DNA from: Fidelibacterota bacterium
GTDB lineage: Bacteria > Fidelibacterota > Marinisomatia > Marinisomatales > TCS56
Direction: 5' to 3'
Assembly (NCBI GenBank): GCA_013203015.1
Contig: JABMPO010000403.1
Span: 1-5,193 of the forward strand
DNA: 5,193 bases
Shown: one piece after another, positions 1 through 4,479 of the stretch
Layout: the number at the start of each line of letters is the position of its first letter
Position numbering within the stretch: the stretch's first letter is position 1
Position numbers and translations under genes: made by a program
Notes under the pieces: model-generated
Seen by the model: the letters and a program-made list of their open reading frames with translations, nothing else
Databases searched by the model: none
Told to the model about the DNA's origin: nothing

Positions 1-525
1 ACCTTCTTGACTGAAATCTGGAGTGACCGGCTATATATTTACGATAACATTGGCGATGCGATCAATGCGGAGTTTGTTCTGGCTGATAGCCTTGATTTCC
101 TTCCGGAAACGGGCGCTTATCCGGAATTTTGTGATATTGATTTCGACGGAGACCCTGATTTGTTCATTGGAAAAGGCACCGGTGGTTTGCAGTTTTACCG
201 TAATCAGGAATACAGTTCAGTGAACGGTAAATCAGGAACAGTGAACAGAAGTTTTACTCTGCTGCCGAATTATCCCAATCCGTTTAATTCACGGACAATG
301 ATTACCTTTGAAGTCTCGGAATCCGTGAATTACCGCTTGGTTATTTATGATCTAATGGGATGTTACATCAATACTCTCAGTGCCGGCGAGGCGGTAATTG
401 GTAAATATGGAATTCCCTGGGACGGAAGAGATGCGAATAATAATCTGGTGGCGTCTGGCAGCTATTTATACCTGCTCATTACACCAGGTTACAACATTGC
501 CAAAAAAATGCAATTGATCAAGTAG
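1..525 (+). CDS. C-terminal part of a VCBS/FG-GAP repeat protein with a T9SS sorting domain (5' truncated)
   Basis: The reading frame is open from base 1, so the gene starts upstream of the window and only its last 174 residues are here. Numbering from base 1, residues 45-57 read DIDFDGDPDLFIG, the Asp-rich calcium-binding loop of VCBS/FG-GAP repeats, which form beta-propellers in extracellular proteins. A short linker follows, then from about residue 87 a C-terminal sorting domain: LLPNYPNPFN, a strand containing VIYDLMG, PWDGRDANNN, ASGSYLYLL and the ending KKMQLIK. In this family that domain directs export and surface attachment or release through the type IX system. The product is therefore probably secreted or on the cell surface; its ligand or enzymatic activity cannot be told from the tail. 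TAG is at 523-525, 5 bp before the next gene, which carries the same kind of tail. The TTG at base 7 is unlikely to be the start, because the coding frame continues upstream and there is no signal peptide. Confidence 0.85.
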   Translation, partial: TFLTEIWSDRLYIYDNIGDAINAEFVLADSLDFLPETGAYPEFCDIDFDGDPDLFIGKGTGGLQFYRNQEYSSVNGKSGTVNRSFTLLPNYPNPFNSRTMITFEVSESVNYRLVIYDLMGCYINTLSAGEAVIGKYGIPWDGRDANNNLVASGSYLYLLITPGYNIAKKMQLIK

Positions 526-530
526 ACCAC

Positions 531-1661
531 ATGAATACAAATCAACTTAGAATAATTTTACGATCATTATTATTATTAATACTTGGGCTAGCAGCTTTAC
601 CTGCCGAATCCGGCCGCTGGGGTTGGGCTTCCCACCGCTATATCAATGAACATGCAGTGGATTATCTGCCACCAGAGATGAGCTTTTTTCAAGCTCAACG
701 TGATTTTTTACACGATCATGCCACGGACCCTGATACCGATAGCCAACCCGGTTACTATCACTACATTGATATTGATTATTACCCGGAATATTTTCTGGGT
801 ACATTACCGCATGATCGGGATTCGCTGGAGGCACTGTATAGTCCCAGTATTGTTATTGATAACGGTACTGTTCCCTGGGTGATTGACCAATGGATGACTG
901 AATTAACTATTTCGATGGCCGGTGGATATTGGAATTCTGTGTGGCAAATAGCAGCGGAATTAGGTCATTATGTGGCTGATTCACATCAACCTTTGCATTT
1001 AACTCTGAATTATAATGGTGGTTTAACCGGAAATTATGGGATTCATTCACGCTATGAAACCCAGATGATGTACCCTTACTTATCGCAATTACCGCTACCT
1101 ACCGGGACCGCAATATACTGGGATTCTCCACTCGATTCTGTTTTCGAGTATATTGAAGATATCTATCCGGTTGTTGACCTGGTAATGACTGCCGACGATT
1201 CAGCATCCAGCGTCGATCCTGACTATGGCTCAACCTATATTGATATAATGTGGGCGCAATTGGATTCAGTCACTACTGATGCTATCCATCGCTCGATTCT
1301 TAATCTTGCCAATATCTGGTATACCTGCTGGATCAATGCCGGTAGCCCGGTTTTGAATACCAATACTGAATCGATTCAACCCGCTAATATTGTCCTTTAT
1401 CCAAATTTCCCGAATCCATTTAATCCGGTAACAGAGTTCACCTATTATTTACCGCAGCGGGCTTTTATCGATATTTCGGTATATGATATTAATGGCAGAA
1501 TGATTGCGAATCTGGAGCATGGTAACCAATCAGTTGGATTTCATAATTTAAGCTGGGATGGGAAAAATCAATATGGTCAGTCAGCTTCCAGTGGAATGTA
1601 TATACTTCGACTTGTAACTGATAATTATGTTGCAACACGAAAAATGATACTGTTGCAATAG
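531..1661 (+). CDS. Secreted zinc-dependent phospholipase C / S1-P1 nuclease family enzyme with a T9SS sorting domain
   Basis: A complete 376-residue protein. Residues 1-25 form a signal peptide (basic start, Leu-rich core, LAALPA). The catalytic domain begins WGWASH at residue 30. In this superfamily three zinc ions are held by the N-terminal Trp of the mature protein and by a set of His/Asp residues, and all have plausible matches here: W30, H35, D62 or D66, H77 (YYHYID), H146 and D150 (GHYVAD), H156 (QPLH), and H172 with E176 (HSRYE). The HxxxE pair resembles Bacillus phospholipase C (H142/E146) more than P1 nuclease (H149/D153), but the HFxxDxxQPLH-like block occurs in both, so phospholipid versus nucleic-acid phosphodiester substrate stays open. 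A helical segment at about 244-270 completes the fold. Residues 290-376 are a sorting domain (YPNFPNPFNPVT, SVYDINGRM, SWDGKN, SSGMYILRL, TRKMILLQ). The ATG lies 5 bp after the preceding stop with only a weak ribosome site, which suggests translational coupling. Confidence 0.86.
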   Translation: MNTNQLRIILRSLLLLILGLAALPAESGRWGWASHRYINEHAVDYLPPEMSFFQAQRDFLHDHATDPDTDSQPGYYHYIDIDYYPEYFLGTLPHDRDSLEALYSPSIVIDNGTVPWVIDQWMTELTISMAGGYWNSVWQIAAELGHYVADSHQPLHLTLNYNGGLTGNYGIHSRYETQMMYPYLSQLPLPTGTAIYWDSPLDSVFEYIEDIYPVVDLVMTADDSASSVDPDYGSTYIDIMWAQLDSVTTDAIHRSILNLANIWYTCWINAGSPVLNTNTESIQPANIVLYPNFPNPFNPVTEFTYYLPQRAFIDISVYDINGRMIANLEHGNQSVGFHNLSWDGKNQYGQSASSGMYILRLVTDNYVATRKMILLQ

Positions 1662-1679
1662 GGGAGAAGTAAAGCGACT

Positions 1680-2492
1680 ATGCAAAATTTATTCAGATCA
1701 TTAACAAGTAAGAACCCTTGTGTTATTGGTATGATTCACGTGGCTGCACTACCTGGCACACCCAGTTATTCCGGAAAAATGCTGCCGATAATCTCAAATG
1801 CGGTAGAAGAAGCAGAGATTTATTTAACTGCCGGAATTGATATGCTGGCAATCGAGAATATGCATGATGTGCCCTATCTCAATAGGAATGTTGGACCGGA
1901 GATTACTGCTGCCATGAGCATTATTGGTTATGAGGTTAAAAAATCCACCGGATTGCCGGTCGGAATCCAGATTCTGGCTGGCGCCAATCAACCGGCAATA
2001 GCGGCAGCTTGTGCTGCTGGACTAGATTTTGTGCGAGCTGAGGGCTTTGTCTTTGGCCATCTCGCCGACGAAGGAATGATGGAAAGCGATGCCGGTACTT
2101 TATTACGTTACAGAAAACAAATTGGGGCGGACCATATCGCGGTGATAACCGATATAAAGAAGAAACATAGCTCACACATTCTAACTTCAGATATTAGTAT
2201 AGAAGACACAGCAAAAGCAGCGGAATTATTTTGTAGTGATGGAGTGATTATAACCGGTAAATCAACTGGTCGTCCCGCTAGTATTTCCGAATTAAAAACA
2301 GTTCGAGAAAATGTAAATATCCCGGTTTTGGTAGGTTCAGGTATAAATGAAAATAATGTAATCGATTATCTTCCGGTTTGCGACGGAATGATAATCGGAT
2401 CCTGGTTTAAAGCTGATGGAAATTGGAAAAACAGCGTAGACCCGGACCGTGTTTCCAGGTTACTTAAAATTGTGCTGGAATATCGTAAGTAA
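1680..2492 (+). CDS. BtpA/SgcQ family TIM-barrel protein
   Basis: A 270-residue protein of normal length for the BtpA family (PF03437), with no signal peptide, hence cytoplasmic. Family landmarks in order: GMIHVAALPG (17-26), AIENMHDVP (57-65), GIQILAGAN (95-103), VRAEGFVFGHLADEG (118-132), TDIKKKHSSH (157-166), TGKSTGRP (192-199), VLVGSGI (216-222) and IIGSWFK (238-244). The alternating strand/helix pattern and the late glycine-rich phosphate-site-like loops fit a (beta/alpha)8 barrel related to ribulose-phosphate-binding enzymes. In cyanobacteria BtpA is needed for photosystem I accumulation; E. coli SgcQ sits in a sugar-uptake gene cluster. Most members occur in non-photosynthetic microbes and have no established reaction, and nothing here suggests photosynthesis, so the photosystem label should not be transferred. 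The purine-rich GGGGAGAAG at 1661-1669 overlaps the upstream stop and serves the ATG at 1680. It is probably the last gene of its transcript, facing a convergent operon 20 bp away. Confidence 0.9.
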   Translation: MQNLFRSLTSKNPCVIGMIHVAALPGTPSYSGKMLPIISNAVEEAEIYLTAGIDMLAIENMHDVPYLNRNVGPEITAAMSIIGYEVKKSTGLPVGIQILAGANQPAIAAACAAGLDFVRAEGFVFGHLADEGMMESDAGTLLRYRKQIGADHIAVITDIKKKHSSHILTSDISIEDTAKAAELFCSDGVIITGKSTGRPASISELKTVRENVNIPVLVGSGINENNVIDYLPVCDGMIIGSWFKADGNWKNSVDPDRVSRLLKIVLEYRK

Positions 2493-2512
2493 TAGTAAGA
2501 ATCGGGTCAGTC

Positions 2513-2833
2513 TCAGGATTTTTCTAATTTAACCGCTGTTCCATAGACGAGTAATTCGGCAGTTGAGGTCAAAATCATCGATGTTTGAAAACGCATGCCT
2601 ACGATTGCATCAGCACCGAGATGCTCGGCTTGTTTGACCATTCGGTTTAGCGACTGCTCGCGCGATTCGGCCAGCATTTTAGTGTATTCCGAAATTTCAC
2701 CACCAATCACAGTTTTTAAACCGGCCACAATATCTTTTCCAATATGGCGGGCGCGGATCGTATTTCCCACAACGGTCCCCAGACATTCTACTATTTTGTA
2801 GCCAGCTATATTCTCAGCTGTGACAATAATCAT
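2513..2833 (-). CDS. YbjQ/UPF0145 family protein (putative heavy-metal-binding fold)
   Basis: A 106-residue protein, the usual length for YbjQ-type proteins (PF01906). Recognisable features are the opening MIIVTAENIAGYKI, the ECLGTVVGNTI strand-turn (16-26), VIGGEISEY (42-50), the helix AESREQSLNRMVKQAEHLG (55-73), the signature GADAIVGMRF (73-82) and the closing LLVYGTAVKL (94-103). Structures of the family show a small dodecin-like alpha/beta protein forming pentamers. The Pfam name suggests metal binding, but the biochemical role is not established, and this copy has one cysteine (C17) and no metal-binding cysteine cluster. No signal peptide, so cytoplasmic. Its ATG overlaps the stop of the upstream small membrane protein as ATGA (2830-2833 on the complementary strand), with a good ribosome site (GGAGAAGG, complement of 2841-2848) inside the end of that gene. 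The two are therefore made from one message and may act together at the membrane, which is inference. Confidence 0.92.
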   Translation of the reverse strand: MIIVTAENIAGYKIVECLGTVVGNTIRARHIGKDIVAGLKTVIGGEISEYTKMLAESREQSLNRMVKQAEHLGADAIVGMRFQTSMILTSTAELLVYGTAVKLEKS

Positions 2834-3042
2834 TTTTCTACCTTCTCCAACTCTTTGGATTCAGGATCGCTTTTTCTTTCATTGTAGATCGCTGTAAGAA
2901 TCAGAATCAGTCCGATTAGGATAGCAGTTAAAGCCAATCCCAACAAAGGATTGCCAATAATGAAACTAATTATCTTACTAATAAATACTACAACAAATAA
3001 TATTGCTCCACCGATTACCAGATAGATACCTGCTTGCTTCAT
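2830..3042 (-). CDS. Small two-helix integral membrane protein, partner of the YbjQ-family gene
   Basis: A 70-residue protein that I do not recognise as a named family. Residues about 5-29 (GIYLVIGGAILFVVVFISKII and onward) and 33-53 (LLGLALTAILIGLILILTAIY) are two strongly hydrophobic helices separated by the short turn GNP. The last 17 residues (NERKSDPESKELEKVEK) are highly charged. The hairpin topology probably puts both ends on the same side; the charged tail is most likely cytoplasmic, since the loop between helices has no charges. The ATG at 3040-3042 has a clear ribosome site, GGGAG (complement of 3048-3052), 5 bases upstream. It is the first gene of a two-gene operon whose second member starts inside its stop codon. 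Such small membrane proteins are common and usually unnamed; a role as membrane anchor or partner for the YbjQ-like protein is a guess from the overlap alone. Confidence 0.8.
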   Translation of the reverse strand: MKQAGIYLVIGGAILFVVVFISKIISFIIGNPLLGLALTAILIGLILILTAIYNERKSDPESKELEKVEK

Positions 3043-3066
3043 GTGAACTCCCGATTATCATGTTCT

Positions 3067-3083
3067 GACATGTAAGTCATGTC
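3067..3083. repeat. Inverted repeat GACATG-N5-CATGTC, candidate operator
   Basis: Perfect 6-base arms, GACATG (3067-3072) and CATGTC (3078-3083), surround a 5-base centre TAAGT. A third CATG lies 10 bases to the left (3059-3062), so three CATG cores are spaced 10 and 9 bases apart, close to one helical turn. The site lies 25-41 bases upstream of the minus-strand start codon, within reach of its promoter or 5' leader. It could be a dimeric repressor site or a small hairpin in the leader RNA. No run of T follows on either strand, so it is not a terminator. Confidence 0.4.
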
Positions 3084-3140
3084 TTTGATTAGAAATAACC
3101 TTGCTAAAAATAATAATAAATAAGATATCAACGGAAATAA

Positions 3141-3180
3141 TTACGCAATTGTCGTAAATATTATTATGAGACAATTGTCG
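3141..3180. repeat. Paired CAATTGTCG repeats with palindromic surroundings, candidate operators
   Basis: CAATTGTCG occurs at 3146-3154 and again at 3172-3180, 26 bases apart. The first copy lies within the inverted repeat TTACG-N7-CGTAA (3141-3157); the second lies in the perfect 10-base palindrome GACAATTGTC (3170-3179). The spacing of about 2.5 helical turns and the symmetry suit regulator binding upstream of the right-hand operon, whose first start codon is at 3239. The cognate regulator is not in the window. In such AT-rich DNA short matches can arise by chance. Confidence 0.4.
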
Positions 3181-3238
3181 ATCATGTTATTTATGACCGT
3201 AAATTGGAATCATACATTTCAACAATTCTGGAGGTAAT

Positions 3239-3580
3239 ATGAAACGATTTCTCACCGGGATAATAACCGGGATATTAACCTGTGTTTTTGTACTCTTAAT
3301 AACGGCAGCTCAGCCAGCTCAGGATGATTCGATTAAATATCATGTGGATCGCCTGGAAAATATCCTGAAGTCGGAAATTGAAAAAAACCGAGAAAATGGT
3401 AGATTTCAATTACAATCGCTTACAATTGATCGCACCCACTGGCATTACCTGCTTGATTCAGCCACCGGCGATCTTTATCGACTGGAATTATCCCAAACTC
3501 CCGGTAATAGTAAGTGGGTTTTGGTTTCTGAATCGAATTTTAGCAACTCACCAACCGCAATCCGTTCGGTTTCACAATGA
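3239..3580 (+). CDS. Small membrane-anchored or exported protein with an 'LD..TG.LY' strand motif
   Basis: A 113-residue protein of no named family. Residues 4-23 form a hydrophobic helix after a MKR start; with AAQPAQ following, this is either an uncleaved N-terminal anchor or a signal peptide cut near residue 24-27, so the rest lies outside the cytoplasm. Residues 32-52 (HVDRLENILKSEIEKN) are charged and probably helical, possibly coiled-coil. Residues 55-97 (GRFQL, then HWHYLLDSATGDLYRLE, then SKWVLVSE) follow a pattern often seen in short uncharacterised bacterial proteins, in which a strand with 'LD..TG.(L/I)(W/Y)' is followed by a strand containing Trp; I know of no assigned function for it. 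It is the first gene of the right operon, behind a strong GGAGGT site. Its TGA overlaps the next ATG (ATGA, 3577-3580). Codons 5-13 include a short duplication, ACCGGGATA at 3254-3262 and 3266-3274, giving TGIITGI. Confidence 0.78.
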   Translation: MKRFLTGIITGILTCVFVLLITAAQPAQDDSIKYHVDRLENILKSEIEKNRENGRFQLQSLTIDRTHWHYLLDSATGDLYRLELSQTPGNSKWVLVSESNFSNSPTAIRSVSQ

Positions 3581-3834
3581 AGAAATTAGTTTTTATATTT
3601 CTAATGCTGGTCTTTTTAGGTTGTGAAAGCGATGAATGCGGTGACTGTGGCGGTGGCGTACTCGGTGGCTATCTGTATAAAACAGTAACCCAGGATGATC
3701 TTCAGCAATTATCGCCGACTTTACCTGAATTGGAATTAGAAGCCTGCATTAGATTCAAATTCGAATTAAATGGCAGTGATTTTAATCTTGAAACTGTATC
3801 GGTTGTTGAGGATTGTTGTTGTGATCTTTATTAA
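3577..3834 (+). CDS. Small cysteine-rich lipoprotein
   Basis: An 85-residue protein that I cannot assign to a family. MKKLVFIFLMLVFLGC is a textbook lipoprotein signal: two lysines, a hydrophobic core and the lipobox LFLG-C type (VFLGC), with lipidation and cleavage expected at C16. The mature protein is about 70 residues, acidic (ESDE immediately after the cysteine, ELELE in the middle), and has six further cysteines: C21 and C24 in a CGDCGGG loop, C57, and the consecutive triplet C80-C82 just before the end (EDCCCDLY). The CxxC and CCC clusters suggest disulfides or metal binding in the envelope. The stretch FKFELNGSDFNLETVSV looks like two beta-strands. The ATG overlaps the previous stop (ATGA), and no good ribosome site precedes it, so translation is probably coupled. 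After Cys+1 comes Glu-Ser, which does not clearly settle inner versus outer membrane. Confidence 0.75.
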   Translation: MKKLVFIFLMLVFLGCESDECGDCGGGVLGGYLYKTVTQDDLQQLSPTLPELELEACIRFKFELNGSDFNLETVSVVEDCCCDLY

Positions 3835-3842
3835 TATTTGTT

Positions 3843-4478
3843 GTGCAGTTGGATTCTTATCAGATTGACGATCAACCGACCATTGCTATCGTTGGTTTAC
3901 ATGGCTGGTCTGGTAACTCTAAGTCCATGATACCTGTTGCTCGTGGAGTTCGTATCAGGTCAGCACGCTGGTATCTGCCGCAAGGCCCACACAAGTTGAA
4001 TGATGGGGAAGGCTATTCCTGGTATAGCGGCTCGGAAAGCAAATCCTGGGATCGTGACCAGGCTTTTGATTTACTGGATAAATTGTTAGCTCAAATTGAG
4101 TTCGAAGGATTTACCTTTGCAAATACATTTATTGTCGGGTTTTCCATGGGTGCTTGCCTCGGATTGGAATATGGATTGACCCGTTCTTACGCGGTTGGCG
4201 GAATTGTTGCGATCGCTGGATTTATCAGGGATATCGACACAACGGTCAAATCATTTTCCGAATCCGGTAAATCAACACCGGTAATGCTGCTGCACGGATT
4301 CAATGATGAGATCGTCGCTCCTGATCAAAGTAGAATGGTCGCGAATCGTTTGCGGGAGCGGGGGAATCGAGTCAGCCTGGAAATATATGAAGCCAACCAT
4401 AAAATCCCGATCCAAAAATTCGAACCACTCCGAAACTTCATTATTGCCAATTCCCCTTCTAATCATCAGGAACATTAA
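3843..4478 (+). CDS. Alpha/beta-hydrolase, phospholipase/carboxylesterase type
   Basis: A 211-residue protein with the complete machinery of a small serine esterase of the Abhydrolase_2 (PF02230)/dienelactone hydrolase-like group, whose members are usually around 200-230 residues. Visible are the oxyanion loop LHGWSGN (19-25), the nucleophile elbow GFSMG with S101, the acid D155 in LHGFNDEIV (150-158) and the base H186 in EANHKIP. The order and spacing match a Ser-Asp-His triad. The segment PQGPHKLNDGEGYSWYSG (46-63) corresponds to the cap/substrate loop of this family. No signal peptide, so cytoplasmic; the acyl or thioester substrate cannot be deduced. The start is GTG at 3843: an in-frame TGA at 3822-3824 leaves no other start upstream, and the first strand (PTIAIVGLHG) begins at residue 12. 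No Shine-Dalgarno sequence is seen, but the previous stop is only 8 bases away, so coupled re-initiation is likely. The stop is 1 base before the next ATG. Confidence 0.88.
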   Translation: MQLDSYQIDDQPTIAIVGLHGWSGNSKSMIPVARGVRIRSARWYLPQGPHKLNDGEGYSWYSGSESKSWDRDQAFDLLDKLLAQIEFEGFTFANTFIVGFSMGACLGLEYGLTRSYAVGGIVAIAGFIRDIDTTVKSFSESGKSTPVMLLHGFNDEIVAPDQSRMVANRLRERGNRVSLEIYEANHKIPIQKFEPLRNFIIANSPSNHQEH

Positions 4479-4479
4479 T

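Larger units (their letters stand above)
3043..3238. promoter_or_regulatory. AT-rich divergent intergenic control region
   Basis: This 196-bp gap separates two divergently transcribed operons and must hold both promoters. It contains a run of A/T-rich triplets at about 3104-3125 (AAAATAATAATAAATAAG), two copies of CAATTGTCG, two copies of CGTAAAT (3153-3159 and 3198-3204), and CATG-containing inverted repeats close to the minus-strand gene. I cannot pick convincing -35/-10 boxes: TTGTCG (3175-3180) followed 17 bases later by CGTAAA is a weak possibility for the right operon. The right-hand gene has a strong ribosome site, GGAGGT, at 3230-3235, only 3 bases before its ATG. No small protein gene or RNA is apparent within the gap. 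Confidence 0.6.

Noticed and set aside
7..525. TTG at base 7 as the start of a complete 172-residue protein
   Set aside because: The same frame is open to base 1, there is no ribosome site or signal peptide, and the sequence begins in the middle of a beta-propeller-like region; this is a 5'-truncated gene.
643..834. Antisense frame inside the zinc enzyme gene
   Set aside because: Fully overlaps a strongly supported gene, and its translation shows no recognisable domain or export signal.
1936..2175. Antisense frame inside the BtpA gene
   Set aside because: Overlaps a clear family member, and the translation is Arg/Pro-rich with no plausible fold, typical of a shadow frame.
2493..2512. Bidirectional terminator between the convergent BtpA and YbjQ genes
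   Set aside because: The 20-bp gap contains no GC-rich inverted repeat followed by a T-run; only weak partial complementarity (AATC/GATT) is present.
2595..2801. Plus-strand frame opposite the YbjQ gene
   Set aside because: The complementary strand carries a well-matched YbjQ-family protein; this translation has no features.
3067..3083. Intrinsic terminator from the GACATG/CATGTC hairpin
   Set aside because: The stem is short, the site is upstream of genes on both sides, and no T-tract follows on either strand, so an operator is more plausible.
3104..3204. CRISPR array or tandem repeat element in the AT-rich intergenic region
   Set aside because: Repeats are only 7-9 bases with one recurrence each and no regular spacers; this is better read as promoter DNA.
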